From Ceratotherium simum simum (Eukaryota; Chordata; Mammalia; Perissodactyla; Rhinocerotidae): a stretch of 64,000 nt of DNA. Location of the stretch: NCBI RefSeq assembly GCF_000283155.1, contig NW_004454160.1, positions 8,508,081-8,572,080 on the forward strand. Reading direction: 5' to 3'. Shown here piece by piece: positions 9,481 to 19,617 of the stretch. Both the position numbers and the translations under genes were made by a program. Under the pieces are notes generated by a model that was given only the letters and a program-made list of their open reading frames with translations, did no database searches and was not told the DNA's origin. Position 1 is the first letter of the stretch, and every line of letters begins with the position of its first letter.

Positions 9481-9626
9481 TGCCCAACCAATCTGAGTGT
9501 ACAAAAGATAAACATCACAGAGATATTCTGCTGTTACTAGCCTGCAGACCTGGGATCGAAGGGCTGCCCTTACCCCTGGACCTGGTCTACTCTTTGCCTC
9601 CTGACTCCAGGAGGGCTCTCATCTTG

Positions 9627-9770
9627 AAACATTTATTGAGTGTCTACTCCATGTAAGGCCCTGAGGTGGTCGCTGGAAAGAGATAAAACAGGAACATAAA
9701 TAAGTATAATATAAGTAAATAGTGATGAGTGCCACAGGAGAAGTATGTGAAACTGCAGCCTTGGCCCCAG
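9627..9770 (-). repeat. L2 LINE 3' end, antisense
   Basis: AAACATTTATTGAGTGTCTACTCCATGTAAGGCCCTGAGG, then GATAAAACAGGAACATAAATAAG: the reverse L2 terminus and its upstream part. Confidence 0.7.
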
Positions 9771-10905
9771 ATTGCCTGCATGGAACAGCATCGGGGGCGA
9801 CTGTAGCTGGTTGGAAGGAGGGGCTGGGATGCTTGAAGTGGTGTTTACATAGCAAGAGTGCTGTTTTTACTGAGATTCAGGGGGCAGATCCAGATTTTGG
9901 GGGGATCTGAAGCATATTAATTCAGAGGGAGGTTACTTAAGAAAAAGAAAACAAAATTGTAAATACAGAATTGGGTATAAAATTGAATACTTATTTCAAA
10001 TAAGAAAATAGATCATAATAAATTATACATGTTAAAAGCTGATAGTACTGCAAACACCACAAAATCCAGAAAAACAATAGAATTAAAAAATGAATTAGCT
10101 GAGTGGCACACCTCTACAGCACTTTTTCCCTACATTTTTTGGTTGCATATTCTTTGATACTTCTTCCTGTGACAACAGTTTTGGGATGTCATTTTCCAAA
10201 GAGAGAATAGAAAGATAATTCTTTCTTCCTGCACAGTTGATCAAAATTTGTTTTTCATTATTGATACAGTAGTTGAGATTCATAAAACATGCAACTCCAC
10301 ACACAGATGTACTTGTTTTTGTGATAATGCTACAGGCTTGTGCCCTGCAACTTTGGAATTGTGATAAATTCTGCGTGAGGAGCCAAGGGCGTGTTCACCA
10401 CACAATATGACCTCTGGCTCTGTGCCCTTGAGTCATGGTGCCAGGTGATTTGGCATGGTGGTTGGAAAGTACTTCCTGAGTCACGTCTAAGCAATAACTT
10501 GACTATGTGCAAAACTATGAACTAGTTAAATATAACTAACCCAACTAAAAATTCTCCCAATTCAACTTTCCCTGAGCTGCATCCCTAAGTGCCCACGGCC
10601 ATTCTGGCACCACTGACCTGAGGGGAAGTGTGATGGAGGGAGACTGGGATAGAAAGAGTTAGTTGCTTTAATCAATTTTGTTTAAAATATGTTACTTTAG
10701 AAAGTTTTATAAAAACATAAGGTCATGTGAACACATTGCCAGGGCCTCTCCCAGAATTTCTAAGGGGTCTGAGAAGTGAGGGGCTTTGATACAGAAGGTT
10801 TCATTGGCATCAGAATAAATCTATCACTGCTTAGATTATAAACTGATTCGAGATGGTGATGAGAATTGCAGGAGAGATGAATCCCTCCCTGTTCACCCTT
10901 TGGAG
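9771..10905. other. AT-rich stretch, no gene seen
   Basis: From about 9900 to 10330 the sequence is AT-rich and may be an old DNA transposon or LINE remnant, but I could not place it in a family. No frame exceeds 70 codons. Confidence 0.4.
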
Positions 10906-10907
10906 CT

Positions 10908-11145
10908 GAAGAGAGAGTGTTGCACAGTAATTAAGGGCATTAGTTTTGGAGTCAGGAGTTCTGGGTTCAAGTTCTGGCTCTGCAAGTTAGGAGTTCTGTG
11001 ACCTTCGGCAAACCATGTAAACCCCAGCTTTCTCATCTGTAAAATGGGGATAGTAATAGAATTGATGTGATGGATAAATGTGATAATGCATTTAAACTGT
11101 AAAACACATGAAAGGCAATCAATAAATGCTGGCTGTTGTTTATTT
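10908..11145 (+). repeat. MIR SINE, near full length
   Basis: One of the clearest MIRs: GCACAGTAATTAAGGGCATTAG, GGGTTCAAGTTCTGGCTCTGC, GTGACCTTCGGCAAACCATG, CTCATCTGTAAAATGGGGATAGTAATAG, ending GGCAATCAATAAATGCTGGCTG. The tRNA-related head and the 3' tail are both present. Confidence 0.9.
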
Positions 11146-11555
11146 TTCAGAGGGAGGAGAGATATCTTCCAGCTTGTGGAGTGGCAGAGTAAGGGTGGAG
11201 GGGAGAGCGCCATGAAGGAGGGAACATTTGTTCTGGGCCTCAAAGGTCTAGGATTTAAACATTTGAAATGGGGATGCATATTACAGGGGAGACGTGTCCA
11301 GTCTGGCTGGAGTACAGGTGCCAGAAGGAATGTTTGATATGAGTTTAACAAGATAGTTTGGGGCTGAGGAGGGCCGCGAATACTAGAGTTTATTTCCCAT
11401 TATTTGACACAATCGGATCTATGATTTTGAACCACAAGTCTTGTGGTGTAGGAGAGGACAGCTGAGGGGAGAGAGTGTGTGGAGTCAGAGACCTGTTGGA
11501 GATCACTGAAGCAGCCCAGGCAGGAGGCGATGAGGACAGAACTGGACACCATCGG
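11146..11555 (-). repeat. L2 LINE, antisense
   Basis: Reverse L2 words in order: ACATTTGTTCTGGGCCTCAAAGG, GTCTGGCTGGAGTACAGG, GACCTGTTGGAGATCACTGAAGCAGCCCAGGCAGGAGGCGATGAGG. Antisense frames of about 150 codons across this region are by-products of it. Confidence 0.6.
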
Positions 11556-11560
11556 AGGTT

Positions 11561-11620
11561 CACACGCACAGACACAGACACACAGACACACACACACACA
11601 CACACACACACGAACACACA
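11561..11620 (+). repeat. (CA)n microsatellite
   Basis: A CA dinucleotide tract with a few CG and CAGA interruptions; the pure core is about 11589-11611. Confidence 0.95.
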
Positions 11621-12454
11621 TCTAGAATAACAGACTCCACATTGATGGCATGGTTATCCTTTATCTCTGAATTGTTGATCTTGCTCTCTGCTAGGACTTG
11701 ACAAATAAGAGACCAGCTTGGCAGAGCTGTCGCCAGTGCCAGCCTGAAGCTGTGCCCTTTTAAGCATGCACTGGGTCCTTGCATGACAGAATCATGCTCC
11801 CTGGGCCTGAAGGGTCACTCCCAGCACTTGCTGCAGCTGGCTGACCTGTTTTCACATCTGAGTTGGCTCTCTCTGAGATCCGGTGGGAGCTGCCAGCAAG
11901 TGCTGGCCTCCAGCAGGCTGATGGGCAGTGCAATTTATTTTATGCTGAAATGACATTGGAACAACAATGCCTCTTGCAGGAGACAATTTGGGTTCTGTAA
12001 TTGCTAGCCTGAGGGCAGGAGGAGCGGTACCCCTCTCTCTCCTCTCAACACCTGCCAGAGTAGCAGGGACGGCAGCAACAGGCCCCTTTGGAAACAAGAG
12101 ACTCAGAGCCTCCTCTCCCATCCACCTGCCTGGAGCCTTGGCCCACAATCTTTCAAGCCAGGCAGGAACAAGAAATGAAGTGATTAGGGGCCCAAAGCAT
12201 TAGCCAGCCTGAATGTGGCATTTTGCCCAAAGGTTTCTACTTTGAATCTAGCACTATTCTGGAAGTTTCTGCCCATTGATTCACGAGCCTGCTGCAAACC
12301 AATGAATCATTAATGGTAATTCTTACACGTCCATTTTCAAGATACAGAAAATGGAGAGATAGAGTGCTTCAGACCAGGCAAAATGGAACTTAGAGTCCCC
12401 TAGTATAGATTATATTTCTCACGAGAAGCCCTGCTGCCTCCGATTTGCCTATAT
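11621..12454. other. no gene seen
   Basis: Repeat-poor unique sequence. The stretch from about 11910 to 12010 (CAATTTATTTTATGC... TTCTGTAATTGCTAGCC) is AT-rich within GC-richer flanks and could be a small regulatory element. No coding support. Confidence 0.45.
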
Positions 12455-12545
12455 TTGTAATTTTATCCCAATTGCATAGTGCCTAATACAGTTTTTGGCA
12501 CATCAATTAGTACTAATTTGTTGACTACTGATTGCATTCTGAGAT
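12455..12545 (+). repeat. L2 3' tail
   Basis: GCATAGTGCCTAATACAGTTTTTGGCACATCAATTAGTACTAATTTGTTGACTACTGA follows the L2 ending with many substitutions. Confidence 0.5.
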
Positions 12546-12617
12546 GAATAATAATTTGGACCAGGTAATTAATTTCTATTATTTTACTGGGGAGGAGGAA
12601 AGAAGACTAGTATATGT

Positions 12618-13010
12618 CTTTATTTATTCACTTATTCATCCCACAAATATTTACTGAGTGCTGGCTGTGTCCTAGGCCCTGAACTATGTGCTGGAGCTAG
12701 AACAGCAAACAGGCTACAGCTCCTTCCTCAAGGAGCTACAGTCTCATGGGAGATAGATAAATACTTAACACACTACGTTAGAGTGGGCACTTAACCCAGA
12801 CAAGGGGTGCAGGGGACAGCGGTCAGGGAAGGCTTATCAGAGGTGTTGATGTCTCACCTGGCACCTGAGGGAAGGGTAGGAGTTAGCCAGGTGAAGAGAG
12901 GATGGAGAGGTGAAGGTGAGACCAATCTGTGGTCCAGGATACCATGGAGCTTCTGGTCTAGGGAATGAGTTGGGCAAAGAGAAAAAGGTGATTGCAACAG
13001 TGTGCAAGTA
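12618..13010 (-). repeat. L2 LINE 3' region, antisense
   Basis: TTATTTATTCACTTATTCATCCCACAAATATTTACTGAGTGCTGGCTGTGTCCTAGGCCCTGAAC, then GGTCAGGGAAGGCTTATCAGAGG and GGAGTTAGCCAGGTGAAGAGAGG. This is a continuous antisense L2 of about 390 bases, one of the longest here. Confidence 0.85.
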
Positions 13011-14230
13011 CTGGGATGAGGAGAAGGACGGCGCTTAAGGGAGCTTTTACCAATTAAGTGTCTTCGGAGGCAAATGACTGAATAGATTCCAGGCAGCTCA
13101 AGATGAAGGCCACTACGGTTGTTCACTGAATCAAAGGTAAACCAGAATGACTGGGGTAGTTCCAGGGTCCTCACCAGTGGGTCCTCCTGGATCTTGTCTC
13201 CAGGACAGTGAATGCCATGAGCTCCAACTGCCTGGTCTCTGTGTGGTCAAGTCTTCAACTTCCTGGGAGGAAGAATCCGATTGGCCCAGATTGGGTCAGG
13301 TGTCTCTACCCTTGGACCAGTCAGGCATGGGCAGGGAGCGGGAGTATGGGTAGACATGGCCAATGGGGGATCCTTGTGAAGCCTACAATTGGCTCTGTGG
13401 TTTTTCGTTTGTTTGTTTTGTTTTTAGAGTGTGAATAGGAAGGGAGGGCACTTCACTAAGAACAGGTGCAGCAGGGAGGTAGGAAGTTAGAGAAGGTTTC
13501 CTAATGTCTCCTATTCTTTATAGGGCTGAGAACAGTCTGGTATTTATTTGTAAGGCCCATGGGTTTCTTTTTTTTTCATGCCAGCAATCCGTCCTCATGA
13601 GTGGATCTCACACAACCAGCTCCAGCACTGCTAGACTTCAGTATGTTCTCCAATGTCTCTGACAAATTCCGGAAATCACTGAGTCTTGAGAATTTTCCAG
13701 GGCTGTGACTTGAGGGGGTTTAAGAGAGGGAGAAAGGTGTGTGTGGAAGTGTGGGGCAGTGGAGAGACTCTCTAGACATCTAGAGGGTCAAGAGAAACAT
13801 GCTGCTTCCCTAAGTCTAATTTGGGTTTATCCAAGTGAATAATTTCTCAGGCAGCCAGGAGGAGCCATAAGCCCCGTGAGACCAGGGCTGCTCAAAATTC
13901 AAGCTGTAGTTCTGACAGCTTCAAATTGGAATCGGGCTCAGCCTTGAGGCCTGTGGGGTCCTTAACAGCTTCACTGTATCCTCCAGACCCAGGGCAGAAT
14001 TCCCAGAGGCTGAGAACTTTGCTCTGCCATATCTTGGCAGATACATGAAAGAGGCAGATACGTTTTTGGCCACTCGCCTCTTCACTTATTTACCAGGAAA
14101 ATGAATGATACCCCCTGGCCAGGAGAATCAGAAGGAGTCTGGCTCTGAATAAACATCTCTGCTTGAACAAGACACACTCCTGCCCCTTCCTCATGCGCCT
14201 GGGTGCTCTTGGCCAGTTGGGTAGGCAACT
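13011..14230. other. no gene seen
   Basis: Unique or unplaced sequence. The part from 13140 to 13390 (GAATCCGATTGGCCCAGATTGGG) has the look of an old interspersed repeat, but I cannot name it. No coding support. Confidence 0.4.
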
Positions 14231-14234
14231 GCTC

Positions 14235-14420
14235 TTAGCCTCTTAGAATCCTAGACAACCAAATCTAGAAGGTTCCTCAGACATCTTTTAGTGCATCCTT
14301 TAATTTTATAGAAAAGGATGTTGTGCCCAGAGAGGAGATGAGACTTGCCCAATGTCAATAACCTAATTTGTGGTTAGGCAATAGAACCAAGACCTCTCAT
14401 CGCCCAATTGAGCCATTGCT
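14235..14420 (-). repeat. old MIR-related fragment, antisense
   Basis: AGAATCCTAGACAACCAAATCTAGAAGGTTCCTCAGACATC, CCAGAGAGGAGATGAGACTTGCCCAATGTCAATAACC and ACCAAGACCTCTCATCGCC follow the order of a common mammalian relic that shares the MIR core in reverse. The subfamily is uncertain. Confidence 0.5.
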
Positions 14421-15189
14421 TCTCACACCTCTACTTTCTGTGAGACGACTGAACGCGCTGAGACCCCAGAGTCAGCTTTCCCTCTTGCTGTCACCTTCTC
14501 TAAGGGTCAGAGTTGTTTTCAAGCCAGCTCCAGGGGTAAGGAACAACTCTTGAACCTCCCTCCCTTTCATGGAGCATTTTTCCTTACATAAGGAGCTCCT
14601 GGGTCCAATAGTCAGACCCAGGCTTTGCTGAGGAGAAGGAGCCACCTGATTCTAAGAACATGCTCCTTAGAGTTTTATTACCAATTTAGGGAGCTCCTAG
14701 TCCCAGACTCCAGCTGGCCCTGAGGACAAGTGTCCTCTTAGGAGGATTCCTTGCATCAGTCTGAACTACAGAAGAGAGCAAGAGGAGGGGTTAGACCACT
14801 GCACTGGAGGGGTTAGACCACTTGTCAGCTTGGGGACTTGTACTTTGGGCAATTGTGCATGGACAGGGTGGTAACAGCAGTGATCCAGGCTCCTGGAGAC
14901 CTCCCAGTCACCAGTGATGGTGTCACCTGCTCAAGGCCAGACACTTTGCTTGCATCTCAGAGCCAGCAGGCCCTCTGAGGAGAGAGGATCTGAGCCTATC
15001 ACCTTTTCCCTTTCCTTTCAGGAAGAGCTTCTTCAGAACTAAATGCCAACCTCACAACTCCAGGGACAATGATTTTATTTCTTCTGTAGAGAGTGGTATG
15101 ATATTTTTCTTATTTTTGGTAGGGGACAAGGGGGAGTGATCAAAAGGAGAGAGAGAAGAGTTTTGAGACGTTTTTAGGTGGAAGATTTT
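14421..15189. other. no gene seen; small 22-bp duplication
   Basis: Unique sequence. GGAGGGGTTAGACCACT occurs at 14784-14800 and again at 14806-14822 (period 22), a minor local duplication. No coding support. Confidence 0.5.
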
Positions 15190-15250
15190 GTGTGCATGTG
15201 TGTGTGCATGCTTGTGTGTGTGCTTATGTGTGTGCGTGTGTGTGCTTGCT
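15190..15250 (+). repeat. degenerate (TG)n microsatellite
   Basis: TG runs interrupted by CA, CT and TA steps (GTGCATGTGTGTGTGCATGC...). Confidence 0.9.
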
Positions 15251-15398
15251 CCAGGCAAGCTCATGATGAACAGCAACCTTCAATATCCAGAGATGTGCCT
15301 CATTTCATCTTCTCTGGTAGATTACGGGTACTTGGTAAAGAGAGTACCTATTAGGCATGGTGATAAGCCCTACTTGAGGGCCAAACTGGGTGTCTTTT

Positions 15399-15475
15399 TA
15401 CTGTAGGGACAAATGACAATGATTAACTGTAGGGACAAATGACAATGACTTACTATAGGGACAAATGACAAAATA
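15399..15475 (+). repeat. 26-bp tandem repeat, three copies
   Basis: CTGTAGGGACAAATGACAAT starts at 15401 and 15427, and CTATAGGGACAAATGACAAA at 15453, an exact 26-base period. The copies are nearly identical, so this is a young minisatellite seed just before an old MIR. Confidence 0.95.
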
Positions 15476-15507
15476 ATTTTCTTTCCTCACTAATCCTTCC
15501 TGAAAAT

Positions 15508-15765
15508 GATAATAGCTCGCACTTCTTGGGCAAGTGCTCAATGTTGGGCACTTTTCTACGCTCTCCATACACTGAGGATTACTCATTTAATCCTTGTAAC
15601 AACTCTATGTAGGTAATTTTATTTTCCTTATTGTACAGATAAAGAAACCGAGGCACTGAGAGGTTAAGTAACTTGTCCAAGTCACACTGGTGGTAAGAGG
15701 TGGAGCCAGGAATTAAACTCTGGCAGTCTGGCTCCAGGTCCTTGCTCTTAGCTGCCATATCATTC
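15508..15765 (-). repeat. MIR SINE, antisense, near full length
   Basis: Reverse MIR: GGCAAGTGCTCAATGTTGGGCAC, CTCATTTAATCCTTGTAACAACTCTATG, GTACAGATAAAGAAACCGAGGCACTGAGAGGTTAAGTAACTTG, GGTGGAGCCAGGAATTAAACTC, TCTGGCTCCAGGTCCTTGCTCTTAGC. Confidence 0.9.
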
Positions 15766-15819
15766 TTCTTCTCCTCCTCCCCCTCCCCCTCCCCCTCCTC
15801 CTCCTTCTTCTTCTTCTTC
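15766..15819 (+). repeat. (TTC/CTC/CCCCCT)n pyrimidine microsatellite
   Basis: TTCTTCTCCTCC, then CCCCCTCCCCCTCCCC, then CTTCTTCTTCTTCTTCC: a pure polypyrimidine tract capable of triplex (H-DNA) formation. Confidence 0.9.
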
Positions 15820-16596
15820 CTCAGAAACCTACTATTGTAGAATCTGAAAGTTGCAGGGTTTAAAGGGAGCCTAAAAGACATCTAACCCAATATCCACTGG
15901 AGGTAGATGTGTCAGAGAGGAGACAGCCCTAGACACATCCTCAAACCAACACGCAGGTATGTTTCTAGGAGATTCAACCACTGTTGCTGGTCACCCACCT
16001 GCCTCCCCCAAAGTCCGTAAAGTACAGGCCATTCTCACTGGCAGAGAGGTCAGTCTCTAGTTCAGTGCTCTTTTCCTTCCACACCACCCCCACCGCTCAG
16101 TTGTCCAGGCAGTGTTGAACAGCCTGCAGTGACAGAGACCTTGCTGTCCCATAGAGCAGCACCTTGCATCTCTGGATAATTGTGATTGCTGAGAATTATG
16201 GCTTGCACTGAACTGAAATCTGCCTTTCTGTAGCCTCCTGCCCAGTGGTGGAACAGATCTGGGTCCTCAACCACAGGGCAACCTTTTCAATAGTTGGAGG
16301 AAGCCTTCATCTACACCCACAATCTTCTCTTTCCCAGGTGACACCTTCTCATTTCCTCCTATGACAGAGTTTCAGGACCAACCAAGCCTCTCAATGCCTT
16401 GTGCATGTTCCTGTTCAGGCATCACTGAAGTATGGCTTGGTAAGAACAAAGCATAGCAGGGCAGTTCACTCCCTCCTTACAGAGATTCCATTAATGAAGC
16501 TTAAGATGAGAGGCGCTCTAGACAAACTTTATCCCAGACTACTTAAAGGGCTTATGATTGATCATCTGAGGCATCAGAGGAAATATTTGTCACTTT
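15820..16596. other. no gene seen
   Basis: The first 70 bases (GTAGAATCTGAAAGTTGCAGGG) resemble the MIR-related relic described at 14.2 kb. The rest is unique, with frames up to 116 codons that run into the MER5A fragment and are not credible genes. Confidence 0.45.
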
Positions 16597-16730
16597 ACAT
16601 AGAAATCATTTGGATATCTTTAAAAAATATGAGAAATTCTTATTTAATTGGTCTGGTATGCTGCTTGGGTATCAGGATTTTTAAAATTCTCCAGGTATTT
16701 CTAATGTACGGCCAAGATCGAAAACCACTG
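16597..16730 (+). mobile_element. MER5A-like hAT-Charlie DNA transposon fragment
   Basis: ATAGAAATCATTTGGATATCTTTAAAAA, GGTCTGGTATG, TTCTCCAGGTATTTCTAATG and the terminal AAAACCACTG match the non-autonomous MER5A order and its terminal inverted repeat (CAGTGGTT). Internally deleted. Confidence 0.65.
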
Positions 16731-16747
16731 TTCTCACTAAGACCACA

Positions 16748-16881
16748 CTAGAATGTAAATGTAATTTTTATGAGAGCAGGAACTTGGTCTCTTTGGTTCA
16801 CTGCTGTATTCCCAGCAACAACAAAGGTGCCTGGCACATGAGATCTTGCTCAAAAAGCATTTGTTGAATGAATGAATGAAT
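16748..16881 (+). repeat. L2 LINE 3' end
   Basis: TAGAATGTAAATGTAATTTTTATGAGAGCAGGAACTTGGTCTC, CACTGCTGTATTCCCAGCAAC, GTGCCTGGCACATGAGATCTTGCTCAAAAAGCATTTGTTGAATGAATGAATGAA: a well-preserved L2 terminus. Confidence 0.9.
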
Positions 16882-17501
16882 CCTGTGCACATAGCTGGGT
16901 GTGTACTCATCATTTCATGAACCCTCTCTGATAAGGTGATGATTGAAGGGCATTGAGAGACCATCTCTGCCTTGGACAGGGAGGGATGAGTCGGTTGTGT
17001 CCGGGTCCTGGCCAACATGCAGTTAAAATTATCTAAGTACGACAGAACAAATCTTGTTGGCACATGGGAAGGGCTCTTGGGTCACAGTGCCTGTGAAGGA
17101 GGCTGGGTTGAGAACACGGTGACAACTTTGTGTTTAATTAACATGGTTCCAGAGGGATGGAGGCCAAGATTACCCACAGGCTGGGGAAAGGGTCAGCTCA
17201 GATCAAAGGAAGCATCTGCAGGCATGGAATAAGGCCATGTTGAGGAGAAGCAGGCAGAAGATCTCCTTTCACTGGTTGGAGTTTTTGTGAGGCATTTGAG
17301 ACAACTGAGCCCTGAGAGGTATGGAGAGGGCCTGCTGTACAGGTTGCAGCTGTGCCTGAGAGTCTGGATGCTCTCCCTGCATCCAGGATGCCATGGAGAC
17401 CTGAGGAGCTCATCCTCTCCCTCCCCTTCACTTTCCATTCTGTGTTGTGTGGGGAGCCATATAGTGGGTTCCAAGGGGGAAGAAGCAACACAGAACCTAT
17501 A
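16882..17501. other. no gene seen
   Basis: Unique sequence. Open frames on both strands from 17193 to 17650 overlap the Tigger1 element and have no domain content. Confidence 0.5.
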
Positions 17502-17968
17502 TACAGTAGTCTCCTTTTATCCACAGTTTCACTTTCTGCGGTTTCAGTTACCCGTGGCCAACCGTGGTTGGAAAATATTAAATGGAAAATTCTAGAAATA
17601 AACAATGCATAAGTTTTAAGTTGCACACCATTCTGAGTAGCCTGATGAAATCTCATACTATCCTACTCCGACCCACCTGGGACATGAATTATCACTTTGT
17701 CCAGCACATCCACACTGTATACGCTACCCACCCATTAGTCACTTAGTAGCTACCTTGGTTATCAGATTGACTGTCATGGTTTCACAGTGCTTGTACTCAA
17801 GTAAACCTTATTTTTTTACTTAATAATGGCGCCAAAGTGCAAGAGTTGTGATGCTGGCAATTTGGATATGCCAAAGAGAAGCTGTAAAGTTCTTCTTTTA
17901 AGTGAAAAGGTGAAAGTTCTCGACTTAATAAGGAAAGAAAAAAAATCATATGTTGAGGTTGCTAAGGT
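17502..17968 (+). mobile_element. Tigger1 (pogo-like) DNA transposon, 5' end
   Basis: Begins with the TA target dinucleotide (17502-17503) and terminal repeat CAGTAGTCTCC, then TTTATCCACAGTTTCACTTTCTGCGGTTTCAGTTACCCG and GGAAAATATTAAATGGAAAATTCTAGAAATAAACAATGCATAAG. This is the standard Tigger1 start through the beginning of the transposase gene. Similarity stops at about 17968, so the rest of the element and its 3' terminal repeat are missing. Confidence 0.92.
17826..17968 (+). pseudogene. Tigger1 transposase, N-terminal fragment
   Basis: A start ATG opens a frame MAPKCKSCDAGN... DMPKRSCKVLLL SEKVKVLDLIRKEKKSYVEVAKV of about 48 residues. It is the N-terminus of a pogo/Tigger transposase, related to CENP-B and JRK proteins. 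The SEKVKVLDLIRKEKKSYVEVAK segment is the first half of the N-terminal DNA-binding helix-turn-helix. The intact family protein is several hundred residues and adds a second DNA-binding domain and a DDD-type catalytic core, all absent here. After residue ~48 the frame continues into unrelated MIR sequence and stops at 18053. Several changes relative to the family (for example CKSCDAGN) fit neutral decay. Not expected to be functional. Confidence 0.9.
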
Positions 17969-17984
17969 TCAGAGACTCTCTTGC

Positions 17985-18160
17985 GAACAGGGAGGGGGAC
18001 CTGATAATGTGTACATTATCTCATTTACTACTCACAACTGCCCTATAAGGTAGAGAATGTCAACCCTGCTTTATAGATGAGTATGCTGAGGCTCACAGCG
18101 ATTGAGTGACTTGCCTAAAGTCACCAAACTGAGAAAGTGGAGAGCTGGATTATGCGTAAA
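17985..18160 (-). repeat. MIR SINE, antisense
   Basis: TGTACATTATCTCATTTACTACTCACAACTGCCCTATAAGG, TTTATAGATGAGTATGCTGAGGCTCACAGCGATTGAGTGACTTGCCTAAAGTCACC, GAAAGTGGAGAGCTGG. It directly abuts the broken edge of the Tigger1. Confidence 0.85.
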
Positions 18161-18875
18161 TTTGCTTCTCTTAGAAGCATGAGCTCAGAGAGGAGAAGCG
18201 GAGATGGGTGGGGAAGGCTCAAAATTAAAATCTCAATGTTTAAAGAAGCTAAGTCTATATTGACACAAATAATGTAGGTGATAGTGTCTTCCTTCCCAAG
18301 TGCCCAGTCTATGTAGGAAAAATTAGACTATCAGGAGGCTATGAATTACTTGCAGGAGGAAGCACATTACAGTTCCAACTCAACTTTCCAAGGTCTTGCC
18401 TTCCAGGTTTCCTTAAGATGGGACATTCCCCTAAATAGGTGGGGAAAATCCTCCCAATGCCAAGGGATTGAGGCAGGGTTTCCATGGTGTTGGGATCCCA
18501 CTCCCCTTCCTTTGTTTTCATCTGGAGTATGAAGCAATTGGAGGCAACTAATGGAGTGGAAAGACCCCAGGTCCAGCAGACATGACATTTGAATTTGAGG
18601 CTTGTCTCTCTGCCACTGTCTCTCCTACACCTTTTTCTTTCTTTTGGTTAATAGAATCCTTCTTTCCTGTGGGGAACTCATTCTAAGTGGTTTTGATGGA
18701 GCTGTCCCATGGCCATTGTCTGTAAGGGTTTTGTAACCCAGAGCTGCTGATTACTGTCTTTCCAGCCAAGTGTAGAGAAGAAGAGAGAAAGAGAATTCTG
18801 ACAATGTTTGAGCACCTGGATCTGGCTGTGCTGGATTCTGTACATTTCACTTATGTGATCCAACAAACATTAGAT
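18161..18875. other. no gene seen
   Basis: Unique sequence without recognisable repeats or coding support. Confidence 0.5.
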
Positions 18876-19617
18876 TGTTTACTAAGACGGCCCCAGTAAC
18901 TTCTCCCATATCTGGGTCATGCTCATTTGCAATGTGACTTTGTCTCCCTTTTAGACAGATAGAGTCTGTTTCCTCTCCCCTTGAATCTGGGCTGGCCTTG
19001 TGATTTGATTGGACCAATAGAATGTGGCAGAACTGACACATGTGACTTCTTTTTTTCTGTGTGTGTGTGTGAGGAAGATTAGCCCTGAGCTAACATGTGT
19101 TACCAATCCTCTTCTTTTTTGCTGAGGAAGACTGGCCCTGGGCTAACATCCATGCCCATCTTCCTCTACTTTATATGGGATGCCACCGCAGCATGGCTTG
19201 ATGAGTGGTACATAAGTCCATGCCCGGGATCCGAACCTGTGAACCCCGGGCCACCAATGTGGAGCGCGTGAACTTAACCACTATGCCACTGGGTCAGCCC
19301 CCACATGTGACTTCTAAGCTTTTAAGCTTTGGTCTCAAGAGGCCCTGCAGCTTCAGCTCTCATCCTCTTGGAGCCTGAGACCACCACACTGTGAAGAATC
19401 CTGGTCTAGTCCCCTTGACAATGGGAGAACACATGAAGAGAGAGGCTCAACCAGCTCAGCTGCGTCAGCAGACAACCTGCCAGCTGAATGAAGCTACAGT
19501 GAGTGGCAGAAGAACCACCCAACTAACCCACAAAATTATGAGAAATAATAAATTGTTATTGTTTTAAGTCACTAGCTTGGAGGTAGTTTGTTATGCAGAA
19601 AATAGATATCTGACTGA
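18876..19617 (+). mobile_element. MaLR/MLT1-like LTR, split by an ERE
   Basis: Reads GCAATGTGACTTTGTCTCCC, CTTGAATCTGGGCTGGCCTTGTGATT, CCAATAGAATGTGGCAGAA, then after the ERE GTCTCAAGAGGCCCTGCAGCTTC, AAATAATAAATTG (polyadenylation region), TTTTAAGTCACTAGCTTGGAGGTAGTTTGTTATGCAG, the ending shared by mammalian MaLR-type LTRs. No matching internal region or partner LTR is adjacent, so it is probably a solo LTR. The subfamily is uncertain. Confidence 0.65.
19051..19301 (-). mobile_element. ERE SINE (tRNA-derived), antisense
   Basis: Plus-strand text runs from the poly-T/GT-rich tail through two GCTAACAT blocks and CATCTTCCTCTACTTTATATGGGATGCC to the promoter end GTCAGCCCC. Flanked by an exact 14-bp target-site duplication, CACATGTGACTTCT, at 19037-19050 and 19302-19315. 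Inserted into the LTR. Confidence 0.97.

Noticed and set aside
9314..9496. Highly charged frame (Lys/Glu/Arg repeats)
   Set aside because: It is the translation of a GA-rich low-complexity tract.
10893..11351. 152-codon minus-strand frame
   Set aside because: It is antisense to a near-complete MIR and to L2 sequence.
15399..15475. CRISPR-like repeat-spacer pattern
   Set aside because: Three directly adjacent 26-bp copies without spacers in a mammalian genome; a minisatellite.
17198..17656. 152-codon minus-strand frame
   Set aside because: It runs into the Tigger1 terminal region in reverse and has no domain.
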